Source: Burkholderia sp. WAC0059 (GTDB lineage: Bacteria; Pseudomonadota; Gammaproteobacteria; Burkholderiales; Burkholderiaceae). Taken from it: a stretch of 64,000 nucleotides of DNA. A program made the position numbers and the translations under genes. The DNA lies in assembly GCF_002870125.1 (NCBI RefSeq), contig NZ_PNEO01000018.1, positions 1-64,000 of the forward strand, written 5' to 3'. Of this stretch, positions 35,385-44,671 are shown one piece after another. Under the pieces are notes generated by a model. That model made no database searches, was not told the DNA's origin, and saw only the letters and a list, made by a program, of their open reading frames with translations. Within the stretch, counting starts at the first letter, position 1. Each line of letters opens with the position of its first letter.

Positions 35385-35457
35385 ATAAAGCAAAATGTGG
35401 CCGTTCGTGAAATAAAGCATAACGTGGCCAGATGGCCAAGTTATGCTTTACGCCACA
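35385..35457. repeat. Transposon-end repeats (putative TnsB binding sites)
   Basis: Two direct copies, ATAAAGCAAAATGTGGCC (35,385-35,402) and ATAAAGCATAACGTGGCC (35,412-35,429), are 27 bp apart. A third copy, reading GTAAAGCATAACTTGGCC on the minus strand, occupies 35,434-35,451. The second and third copies together form a palindrome with 17-bp arms (one mismatch) around GA at 35,431-35,432. The block ends GCCACA at 35,452-35,457. Repeated sites of about this length are typical of TnsB recognition at Tn7-like ends; that the outermost is inverted is unusual. Confidence 0.65.
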
Positions 35458-35486
35458 TAAAGGGCTTCCAAAACCGCTAGAAAGCT

Positions 35487-35574
35487 TGGTGGGCCGGGTC
35501 GGATTCGAACCGACGATGTCCTCTCGGAGGCGGATTATGAGTCCGCTGCCTGCAACCAGCACGGCGTCCGGCCC
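35487..35574 (-). tRNA. tRNA with CAU anticodon and class II-like long variable arm
   Basis: 88 nt including encoded discriminator A and CCA. Acceptor GGGCCGG/CCGGCCC (7 bp), T-arm GTCGG-TTCGAAT-CCGAC, anticodon stem GCGGA/TCCGC with loop CTCATAA (anticodon CAT). The D-stem has only 3 bp (GCC/GGC) around a 12-nt loop with GG. Between anticodon and T stems there are 15 nt, including TCC-GAGA-GGA, which is a class II-length variable arm. Position 8 is A and position 14 would be U, the reverse of the normal U8-A14. Met (AUG) or, if C34 becomes lysidine, Ile (AUA) are the candidate identities; isotype unresolved. It is the likely attachment site of the Tn7-like element. Confidence 0.85.
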
Positions 35575-35577
35575 AAC

Positions 35578-35604
35578 AAAAAGCCCGGTCTGAAAAGGCC
35601 GGGC
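35578..35604 (-). terminator. Intrinsic terminator between rpoD and the tRNA gene
   Basis: On the minus strand GCCCGG, a 10-nt loop, CCGGGC, then TTTTT. It ends the rpoD transcript and its T-run stops only three bases before the tRNA 5' end. Confidence 0.7.
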
Positions 35605-35727
35605 CTCGCAACAACAGGCCGCAATGGTACACGAACCACTACGGCCTCGCCATCTCACGCAGAGGCATATGACGGAGTCCATGCCGGCGGGCGTTGCACC
35701 CGCCGGTCGCCATCGCGGCGTTAAGCG

Positions 35728-38118
<2,391 letters not shown>

Positions 38119-38186
38119 TGCGAATTCCGCCCTTACTGGAAACTGGATTGCCCGGAAAAACCAAAACAAACCGCTGAGAACCTTTT

Positions 38187-38195
38187 ATTATAGCA
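38187..38195 (-). promoter_or_regulatory. rpoD-proximal promoter (extended -10)
   Basis: TGCTATAAT on the minus strand (TATAAT at 38,187-38,192) is a perfect -10 hexamer with the TG extension; the -35 region is poor. It is 69 bp upstream of the rpoD start in the dnaG-rpoD gap, allowing rpoD transcription separate from the upstream genes. A GCGGGAA/TTCCCGC hairpin overlaps its upstream side. Confidence 0.6.
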
Positions 38196-38234
38196 CGCGG
38201 GAAAACCCTCCTTCCCGCCTCGTCGTCCCCATGC

Positions 38235-40127
38235 TTACAACCCGAGCTGACGTTTCATGTCAGTCCGCGTCTGATTCAGCGCCATCAGTTCGGCCAGCTC
38301 TTCGGACGTGTGCTTCGATTGGCGGGACAGCACGTCGAGCCGGTCGCAGCACGCGTCGTAACGCATCTTGAGAATGGCCGCGGCCAGTTCCTCGCCGGTC
38401 AGCCGCTCCTGCTCGCGCCGCTCCTCGATCACCGCGCCGTCTTCTGGGTTCTTCATCAGCAAATCCCGGACATTTTCATCATAGTCCAGAATTTCGCGAA
38501 AAATCTCCTCGAACGTAGGCGCGTTGGCGCCGTTGCGCAGCAGGTCCGAGAGCAACTGGAACTCGGCCGCGTCGCCCAATGCGCGCGCGTGCGTCGTCAC
38601 CTCCTCGAACAGCTCGCCGTGCCGGGTCAGCGCGATCAAGGCCCGTTCGGCTTCCTCATCGAGCTGCGCCACGATGCGCGGATACATGACGAGATTGCGC
38701 AGCGACCGACGCTCGATGCCCGTCACGAGATGCCGGTCCTTGCGCGCGGGCGCCGAGCGCGCCGCCGCCGCGATTCGCGCGTCGACCTCGCAGAGCGCCG
38801 CGACCTCCTCGACCGGCACGTCGAGCCGGTCCGCGAACATGTGCATGATCTGCGCGCGCAGTGCGTTCGCCGGCAGCGCCTGCAGCAGCGGCTTCGCGTC
38901 GAAGAGCGCGCGGGCGCGTCCCTCCGGCTGGTCCAGTTCCTTGCCCGCCAGCACCTCGTTCAGCATGAACTGCGAGAGCGGCATCGCGCGCTCGATCTGC
39001 TGCGAAAACGCCTCGGCGCCGAACTCGCGCACGTAGCTGTCCGGGTCGTGCTCCGTCGGCAGGAACAGAAACCGGATCGTCCGGTTGTCCGCCGCGTGGG
39101 GCAGGCAGGCGTCGAGCGCGCGGCGCGCGGCCCGGCGGCCCGCCGCGTCGCCGTCGAAGCTGAAGATGACCGTGTCGGTCTGGCGCAGCAATTTCTGTAC
39201 GTGGACCGGCGTGCACGCGGTGCCGAGCGTCGCGACGGCGTTCTGAAATCCGAGCTGCGCGAGCGCGACCACGTCCATGTAGCCTTCGACCACCAGCACG
39301 TAGCGCTGTTCGCGAATCGCGAGCCGCGCCTCGAACAGCCCGTAAAGCTCGCTGCCCTTGTTAAATAGCGGCGTTTCCGGCGAATTCAAATACTTGGGCT
39401 CGCCGCCGTCGAGCACGCGCCCGCCGAAGCCAATCACCTGCCCCCTCACGTTGCGGATCGGGAACATGATCCGCTCGCGGAAACGGTCGTAGCGGCGCGC
39501 CTGCCCGTTTGCGTCCTGCTTTTCGCTCACGATCACGAGCCCCGCCTCGACGAGCGCCTCGTTCCGGTAATCGGGGAAAGCGGACTCGAGGTTCTGCCAG
39601 CCGTCCGGCGCATAACCCATGCCGAAACGGGCGGCGATCTCGCCCGTCAGGCCGCGCTTTTTCAGGTACTGGATCGCGTGGGTCGCGCCGCGCAACTGCT
39701 TGCGATAAAAATCGCAGGACGTCTGCATGACGTCGGACAGCGCCGTCGTCACGGCCTTCGACGCCGCCGGCGCATAGCCGCTGCCGCCGCCCCCCGCCGC
39801 CGAGCCGCCCGAAGCCCCACCGCGCAACGGCGACGGCTCCTGCGGCACGCTCAGGCCAACCGACTGGGCCAGCTCGTTCACCGCCTCGGGGAACGTCAGC
39901 CCCGCATGCTCCATCAGAAAACCGATGGCCGTGCCGTGCGCGCCGCAACCGAAGCAGTGATAGAACTGCTTGGCAGGACTAACGGTAAACGAAGGGCTCT
40001 TCTCGTTGTGAAACGGGCAAAGCCCCATGAAATTGGCGCCGCCCTTCTTGAGCTGCACGTAGCGGCCCACCACGTCGACGATGTCGATGCGGTTCAGCAG
40101 ATCCTGCAGGAACGCGTGCGGAATCAT
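38235..40127 (-). CDS. dnaG: DNA primase
   Basis: 630 residues from MIPHAFLQDLLNRIDIVDVVG. CHC2-type zinc finger: C37 and H40 (CPFH), C58 and C61 (CFGC). The TOPRIM catalytic core is visible (VVEGYMDVVALAQLG and FSFDGDAAGRRAARRAL), followed by the C-terminal helicase-binding domain. A glycine/serine-rich linker (RGGASGGSAAGGGG) separates zinc-binding and RNA-polymerase domains. Synthesises RNA primers at the replication fork. Middle member of the macromolecular-synthesis operon, 114 bp downstream of yqeY. Confidence 0.97.
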   Translation of the reverse strand: MIPHAFLQDLLNRIDIVDVVGRYVQLKKGGANFMGLCPFHNEKSPSFTVSPAKQFYHCFGCGAHGTAIGFLMEHAGLTFPEAVNELAQSVGLSVPQEPSPLRGGASGGSAAGGGGSGYAPAASKAVTTALSDVMQTSCDFYRKQLRGATHAIQYLKKRGLTGEIAARFGMGYAPDGWQNLESAFPDYRNEALVEAGLVIVSEKQDANGQARRYDRFRERIMFPIRNVRGQVIGFGGRVLDGGEPKYLNSPETPLFNKGSELYGLFEARLAIREQRYVLVVEGYMDVVALAQLGFQNAVATLGTACTPVHVQKLLRQTDTVIFSFDGDAAGRRAARRALDACLPHAADNRTIRFLFLPTEHDPDSYVREFGAEAFSQQIERAMPLSQFMLNEVLAGKELDQPEGRARALFDAKPLLQALPANALRAQIMHMFADRLDVPVEEVAALCEVDARIAAAARSAPARKDRHLVTGIERRSLRNLVMYPRIVAQLDEEAERALIALTRHGELFEEVTTHARALGDAAEFQLLSDLLRNGANAPTFEEIFREILDYDENVRDLLMKNPEDGAVIEERREQERLTGEELAAAILKMRYDACCDRLDVLSRQSKHTSEELAELMALNQTRTDMKRQLGL

Positions 40128-40241
40128 CCCGGGGCCTGTATGGCGAACGATGGCGGACAACGCCGGCCGCATGGCGCCCGCCAGCGGCGGGCCCGCGGCG
40201 TGCCCGGCCTGGCCGGACGAGCGCCGCGCGCGGCCGTGCGC

Positions 40242-40691
40242 CTACTTCGCGAGCGCGGCCTTGACGAGCGCCGAGACGGCGGTCATGTCGGCCCGTCCCG
40301 CCAGCTTCGGCTTGAGCACGCCCATCACCTTGCCCATGTCCTGCGGACCGGATGCGCCGGCCTGCGCGACGGCCGCCTGCACTTCGGCTACGACCTCGGC
40401 CTCCGACAACTGCTCGGGCATATAGGCCGCGAGCACCGCCAGCTCGGCGCTTTCGCTGTTCGCGAGGTCGGTGCGGCCCGCCGCTTCGAACTGGCTGATC
40501 GAGTCCTTGCGCTGCTTGATCATTTTGTCGATGACCGCGGTGATGTCGGCGTCGGTGAGCGTCACGCGCTCGTCGACTTCGCGCTGCTTGATCGCGGCGA
40601 GCAGCAGCCGAATCGTGCCGAGGCGCGCCGTCTCTTTCGCGCGCATGGCGGTCTTCATGTCGTCGTTGATCCGGTCCTTGAGACTCATCAC
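40242..40691 (-). CDS. yqeY: GatB/YqeY domain-containing protein
   Basis: 149 residues. MSLKDRINDDMKTAMRAKETARLGTIRLLLAAIKQREVDERVTLTDADI is the conserved start of the YqeY family; the C-terminal half (MGKVMGVLKPKLAGRADMTAVSALV) is the helical GatB_Yqey domain. This domain is shared with the tRNA-dependent amidotransferase GatB subunit, where it helps tRNA binding, but stand-alone YqeY has no assigned reaction. It is conserved between rpsU and dnaG in many beta- and gamma-proteobacteria. Confidence 0.93.
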   Translation of the reverse strand: MMSLKDRINDDMKTAMRAKETARLGTIRLLLAAIKQREVDERVTLTDADITAVIDKMIKQRKDSISQFEAAGRTDLANSESAELAVLAAYMPEQLSEAEVVAEVQAAVAQAGASGPQDMGKVMGVLKPKLAGRADMTAVSALVKAALAK

Positions 40692-40774
40692 TCACCTGAA
40701 ATGCGTTGGGTTGCAAAAATGCCCGTGGGCCCGGGCCGTACCGGATGCGCTACCGGAGTTGCCGCGCAGAATGC

Positions 40775-40805
40775 AAAAACCCGCCTGAAAGAACTCCAGG
40801 CGGGT
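40775..40805 (-). terminator. Terminator/attenuator after rpsU
   Basis: On the minus strand ACCCGCCTG, 9-nt loop, CAGGCGGGT followed by TTTTT. It lies between rpsU and yqeY and probably reduces readthrough, giving more S21 than primase and sigma factor, as in the E. coli operon. Confidence 0.75.
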
Positions 40806-40960
40806 CGGCGCGGGATGGGTCACGGTTGCGGCCACATCACGAAAAAAGACGCCCTGCGCGGTCCGCGAACCCAGGCGCCGCACGACGGGAGCGGCGGCGC
40901 CGCGCCGCCGTCTGCGCTGCCGGATCGCGACGCTGCGACCGCGGCCAGACGCATTGCCCG

Positions 40961-41173
40961 TCAGTAGAGCTTTTTCGGCAGCATCTGGCTGCGCAGCCGC
41001 TTGAAATGACGCTTCACCGCAGCCGCCTTCTTGCGCTTGCGCTCGGCCGTAGGCTTTTCGTAAAACTCGCGCGCACGAAGTTCGGTCAGCAGGCCGTTCT
41101 TCTCGATCGTGCGCTTGAAGCGGCGCATCGCCACTTCGAAAGGCTCGTTTTCTTTTACGCGAATGGTCGTCAT
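40961..41173 (-). CDS. rpsU: 30S ribosomal protein S21
   Basis: 70 residues starting MTTIRVKENEPFEVAMRRFK and ending in the usual basic RSQMLPKKLY. S21 binds the 3' part of 16S rRNA near the anti-Shine-Dalgarno and supports initiation. Longer in-frame upstream sequence is arginine-rich and not conserved, so the ATG at 41,173 is chosen. First gene of the cluster. Confidence 0.97.
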   Translation of the reverse strand: MTTIRVKENEPFEVAMRRFKRTIEKNGLLTELRAREFYEKPTAERKRKKAAAVKRHFKRLRSQMLPKKLY

Positions 41174-41207
41174 TTCCGTTTTAAAGGAACCATGGCAAAG
41201 AGCATCG

Positions 41208-41216
41208 AGTATAGCA
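41208..41216 (-). promoter_or_regulatory. rpsU promoter, extended -10
   Basis: TGCTATACT on the minus strand (TATACT at 41,208-41,213), 35 bp upstream of the rpsU start. A TG-extended near-consensus -10 positioned for the operon. Confidence 0.6.
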
Positions 41217-41244
41217 GACGCAGGGGCACAAAGACAGGCAAAGG

Positions 41245-42468
41245 TCAAGTGCCGGATCGTGCCGCGTAGTCGGCGGCGGCCTCGCCGGCCGCCACGCCCG
41301 AGGCCCACGCCCACTGGAAGTTGTAGCCGCCCAGCCAGCCGGTCACGTCCACGACCTCGCCGACGAAATAGAGCCCCGGCACGCGCTGGCTCATCATCGT
41401 CGCAGACGACAGCTCGCGCGTATCCACGCCGCCGCGCGTCACCTCGGCCTTGCGAAAGCCCTCGGTGCCGCTCGGGGTGAGCGTCCACTGCGACAATCCC
41501 TCACCGACGCGCCGCAGCGTCCGGTCCGGCAGATCGGCCAGCCGGGCGTCGGCCGGCACCTCGCGCGCCGCCAGCCAGACCTGCGCGAGCCGCGCCGGCA
41601 CCCACTCCGCGAGCAGACCGCCGATCTGCCGCCGCGTGGCGCTTTTCGCCTCGATCAGCGCCGACGCGGCGTCGCGCTCCGGCAGCAAGTCGATGCGCAC
41701 GGGCTGCCCCGGCTGCCAGTAGCTCGATATCTGCAGAACGCCGGGACCCGAAAGCCCGCGATGGGTGAACAGCAAATCCTCGTCGAACACGCCGGCGGCC
41801 TTGCGCTCGCCCGTCGCCAGACGCACGGCCAGCGATACGCCGGCCAGCGTCGCATAGGGCGCCCAGTCCTGCGCGGCGAACGTCAGCGGCACGAGCGCCG
41901 GGCGCGTATCGACGAGCCGGTGTCCGAACTGCTTCGCGATCCGGTAGGCAAAATCGGTCGCGCCGATGGCCGGAATCGACAGGCCTCCGGTCGCGACGAC
42001 GAGCGCACGGACACGAATCGTGCCGGACGGCGTATCGAGCGCGAAGCCGCCCGCCGTTTCGGCGCGCACGGCCTCGACCGCGAGCGGCCGGCGCCACGCG
42101 ATGCCGCCCGCGTCGCACTCGGCGCGCAGCACCTCGATGATCGCCTCGCTCGACGAGTCGCAGAACAACTGCCCCTTGTGCTTTTCATGCCAGCTCACGC
42201 GATGCCGGCGCAGCAGCGCGAGAAAGTCCTGCGGCGTGTAGCGCGCGAGCGCCGAGCGACAGAAGTGGGGATTGGCCGACAGATAGTTCGCCGGTCCGGC
42301 ATGCAGATTGGTGAAGTTGCAGCGCCCGCCGCCCGAGATGCGGATTTTTTCCGCGAGCCGGGGCGCGTGATCGACAAGCACGACGCGGCGGCCCCGCTGG
42401 CCGGCCGCCGCCGCGCACATCATGCCGGCCGCTCCCGCGCCGATCACGGCGATGTCGAAGGATTCCAT
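41245..42468 (-). CDS. BaiN/HI0933-family FAD-dependent flavoprotein
   Basis: 407 residues from MESFDIAVIGAGAAGMMCAA; an ATG three codons upstream is an alternative. FAD-binding GxGxxG in VIGAGAAG, the RISGGGRCNFTNLH signature of this family, VVATGGLSIPAIGATDF, and a C-terminal VDVTGWLGGYNFQWAWASG block where FAD is again contacted. Members include a hypothetical reductase for dehydro bile acids, but most are uncharacterised. A conserved housekeeping neighbour in Burkholderia, divergent from tsaD and immediately beyond the rpsU promoter. Confidence 0.9.
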   Translation of the reverse strand: MESFDIAVIGAGAAGMMCAAAAGQRGRRVVLVDHAPRLAEKIRISGGGRCNFTNLHAGPANYLSANPHFCRSALARYTPQDFLALLRRHRVSWHEKHKGQLFCDSSSEAIIEVLRAECDAGGIAWRRPLAVEAVRAETAGGFALDTPSGTIRVRALVVATGGLSIPAIGATDFAYRIAKQFGHRLVDTRPALVPLTFAAQDWAPYATLAGVSLAVRLATGERKAAGVFDEDLLFTHRGLSGPGVLQISSYWQPGQPVRIDLLPERDAASALIEAKSATRRQIGGLLAEWVPARLAQVWLAAREVPADARLADLPDRTLRRVGEGLSQWTLTPSGTEGFRKAEVTRGGVDTRELSSATMMSQRVPGLYFVGEVVDVTGWLGGYNFQWAWASGVAAGEAAADYAARSGT

Positions 42469-42510
42469 GGCGCGCATTGTACCTGCCCGTCCGCCGGCCT
42501 CCGCCCGCGC

Positions 42511-42519
42511 TGCTATACT
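42511..42519 (+). promoter_or_regulatory. tsaD promoter, extended -10
   Basis: TGCTATACT on the plus strand (TATACT at 42,514-42,519) 73 bp before the tsaD start, in the gap between divergent genes. A TG-extended -10; no good -35. Confidence 0.55.
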
Positions 42520-42591
42520 TCCCGATTCGCCTTTTCTTCCCTCGTTGCGGCGTTGCGCGCCTCCCGCGCGACAAACGCCGTGCGTTTCACC

Positions 42592-43617
42592 ATGCTCGTT
42601 CTCGGCATCGAAAGCTCCTGCGACGAAACCGGCCTCGCGCTCTACGACACCGGGCGCGGCCTGCTCGCGCACGCCCTGCATTCGCAGATCGCGATGCATC
42701 GCGACTACGGCGGCGTCGTGCCGGAGCTGGCTTCGCGCGACCATATCCGGCGCGCGCTGCCGCTGCTCGAAGCGGTACTCGACCAATCCGGCGCGGCGCG
42801 CGGCGACATCGACGCGATCGCCTACACGCAGGGCCCCGGCCTCGCCGGCGCGCTGCTCGTCGGCGCGAGCGTCGCCAACGCGCTCGCGATGGCGTGGGGG
42901 CGACCGACCATCGGCATTCACCACCTCGAAGGGCATTTGCTGTCGCCGCTGCTCGTGGACGCGCCGCCGCCGTTCCCGTTCGTCGCGTTGCTGGTGTCGG
43001 GCGGCCACACGCAGTTGATGCGCGTGACCGACGTGGGCATCTACGAAACGCTCGGCGAAACGCTCGACGACGCCGCCGGCGAGGCCTTCGACAAAACCGC
43101 GAAGCTGCTCGGCCTCGGCTACCCCGGCGGCCCCGAGGTCTCGCGGCTCGCCGAAACGGGTACGCCCGGCGCAGTGGAACTGCCGCGTCCGATGCTGCAC
43201 TCGGGCGATCTCGACTTCAGCTTCAGCGGGCTGAAAACCGCCGTGCTCACGCATGTGAAGCGGCTCGGCAACGACATCGGCGAGCAGGACAAGGCCGATC
43301 TCGCGCGCGGCTTCGTCGATGCGGCCGTCGACGTGCTGGCCGCGAAATCGCTGGCCGCGCTCAAGCGCACGAAACTCCGGCGCCTCGTCGTCGCGGGCGG
43401 CGTCGGCGCCAACCGCCAGTTGCGCGCCGCGTTGTCGGCCGCCGCGCAAAAGCGCGGCTTCGACGTGCATTACCCGGACCTCTCGCTGTGCACCGACAAC
43501 GGCGCGATGATCGCGCTGGCCGGCGCGCTGCGCCTCGCGCGCTGGCCCGACGAGGCCACGCGCGACTATGCGTTCACGGTCAGGCCGCGCTGGGATCTGG
43601 CCTCGCTCTCGCGCTGA
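42592..43617 (+). CDS. tsaD: tRNA N6-adenosine threonylcarbamoyltransferase TsaD
   Basis: 341 residues. MLVLGIESSCDETGLALYDT opens the ASKHA fold; HHLEGH (H111, H115) is the metal-binding motif, and LLVSGGHTQLM plus VAGGVGANRQLR are the conserved nucleotide-binding loops. It transfers threonylcarbamoyl from TC-AMP to A37 of ANN-decoding tRNAs together with TsaB and TsaE. Length and motifs are normal. Its role covers both Met- and Ile-decoding CAU tRNAs' neighbours in the code, including the odd tRNA of this window if it decodes ANN. Confidence 0.96.
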   Translation: MLVLGIESSCDETGLALYDTGRGLLAHALHSQIAMHRDYGGVVPELASRDHIRRALPLLEAVLDQSGAARGDIDAIAYTQGPGLAGALLVGASVANALAMAWGRPTIGIHHLEGHLLSPLLVDAPPPFPFVALLVSGGHTQLMRVTDVGIYETLGETLDDAAGEAFDKTAKLLGLGYPGGPEVSRLAETGTPGAVELPRPMLHSGDLDFSFSGLKTAVLTHVKRLGNDIGEQDKADLARGFVDAAVDVLAAKSLAALKRTKLRRLVVAGGVGANRQLRAALSAAAQKRGFDVHYPDLSLCTDNGAMIALAGALRLARWPDEATRDYAFTVRPRWDLASLSR

Positions 43618-43642
43618 TCCGTTCACCCTGCCCGACAAAAGC

Positions 43643-43677
43643 GACGGCCGCCCGCGTGAACCTCGCGGGCGGCCGTC
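43643..43677. terminator. Strong bidirectional hairpin between tsaD and folE2
   Basis: GACGGCCGCCCGCG, 7-nt loop, CGCGGGCGGCCGTC: a 14-bp perfect stem between convergent genes. No T-run follows on either strand, so it may act with Rho or by structure. Confidence 0.5.
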
Positions 43678-43705
43678 GTCGCAAACCGCAAAACCCCGGA
43701 CTTGT

Positions 43706-44512
43706 TTACGCAAGCCGCTTGTCGTGCTCGATCACGGCATACGCGCTGTGGTTGTGGATCGATTCGAAATTTTCGGCCTCCAGCACGTATGCGAACACGC
43801 GCGTGTCCTGGTTCAGCCGCTGCGCGACGTCGCGCACGAGATCCTCGACGAACTTCGGATTTTCATAGGCGCGCTCGGTCACGAACTTCTCGTCGGGCCG
43901 CTTGAGCAGCCCCCACAGTTCGCACGACGCTTCTTCCTCGGCCATGCGGATCAGGTCTTCCACGGGCAGGTCGCCGGCCGTCTCGACGCTGATCGTCACG
44001 TGCGAGCGCTGGTTGTGCGCGCCGTACTGCGAGATCTTCTTCGAGCAGGGGCACAGACTCGTCACCGGCACGAGCACCTTCACGAACAGGCGCGTCGCGC
44101 CGTTGCGCGCGTCGCCCGTCAGCGTCACCTCGTAGTCGAGCAGGCTTTCGACGCCCGAGACGGGCGCTACCTTCTTCACGAAATACGGAAACGACACTTC
44201 GATGCGGCCGGCCTCGGCCTCGAGCTTGTCGAGCATGGCGACGAGCATCGTGCGCAGCGTCGCCGGCTCGAGCGGCGCCTTGTGCGCTTCGAGCAGCGCC
44301 ACGAAGCGCGACATGTGCGTGCCCTTCTGCTCGGCCGGCAGATGGACGTCGAGATTCCACGAACCTACCGTGGGCTGCGCTTCGCCGTTGCCGGTACGCA
44401 CCGTCAGCGGATGGCGCACGGCCTTCACGCCGACGCGCTGAATCGGAATCTGGCGGGTGTCCACCGAGCTTTGCACGTCCGGCATCGCGAAGGCCGGAGT
44501 CATCTGGTTCAT
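43706..44512 (-). CDS. folE2: GTP cyclohydrolase FolE2
   Basis: 268 residues. MNQMTPAFAMPDVQSSVDTRQIPIQRVGVKAVRHPL and the SLCPCSKKISQYGAHNQRSHV block with the CPC metal/active-site cysteine identify the type IB enzyme, which converts GTP to dihydroneopterin triphosphate for folate synthesis. FolE2 can use metals other than zinc and is often induced under zinc limitation; no Zur site was identified. It is 160 bp downstream of dxs on the same strand with G+C hairpins between them. Confidence 0.95.
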   Translation of the reverse strand: MNQMTPAFAMPDVQSSVDTRQIPIQRVGVKAVRHPLTVRTGNGEAQPTVGSWNLDVHLPAEQKGTHMSRFVALLEAHKAPLEPATLRTMLVAMLDKLEAEAGRIEVSFPYFVKKVAPVSGVESLLDYEVTLTGDARNGATRLFVKVLVPVTSLCPCSKKISQYGAHNQRSHVTISVETAGDLPVEDLIRMAEEEASCELWGLLKRPDEKFVTERAYENPKFVEDLVRDVAQRLNQDTRVFAYVLEAENFESIHNHSAYAVIEHDKRLA

Positions 44513-44671
44513 CGTGTCATCCTCATTGGCCGCGCGACCGGGGCGCGCAACGACAAGCGCCGGCCAAGGCCGGCGCTGGCAGGCAGACCCGACGGGGGTC
44601 TGCCGGTTCGAACGGGAAGGAGACCGCCGCCTGCGTCTATCGACTGGCCATGCGGCGGTGAGCCCGGCGCG

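Larger units (their letters stand above)
30234..35457 (+). mobile_element. Tn7-like transposon, transposition module and tRNA-proximal end (left end not located)
   Basis: Three overlapping plus-strand genes encode a TnsA-TnsB fusion, a TnsC ATPase and a TniQ/TnsD-type targeting protein. The module is followed by a terminator and repeated ~18-bp motifs ending in ACA at 35,455-35,457, the expected TGT...ACA-type terminus. The end lies 29 bp past the 3' end of a tRNA gene. Cargo should extend leftward from tnsAB; genes from 22.4 kb are likely cargo. No cas gene, CRISPR array, tyrosine recombinase or left-end repeat was found, so total length is unknown. Confidence 0.75.

Noticed and set aside
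22400..35480. CRISPR array or cas genes linked to the Tn7-like element (CAST)
   Set aside because: No regularly spaced direct repeats and no Cas-like proteins were seen; the TniQ is long with extra HTHs, as in sequence-specific homing proteins.
35484..35580. tRNA-gene integration by a tyrosine-recombinase island
   Set aside because: No integrase gene in the window and no duplicated tRNA 3' end seen; the Tn7-like module explains the junction better.
41245..43713. A long minus-strand frame joining the flavoprotein with sequence antisense to tsaD
   Set aside because: The part beyond 42,477 is tsaD antisense; the true flavoprotein start is at MESFD or MRAMESFD.
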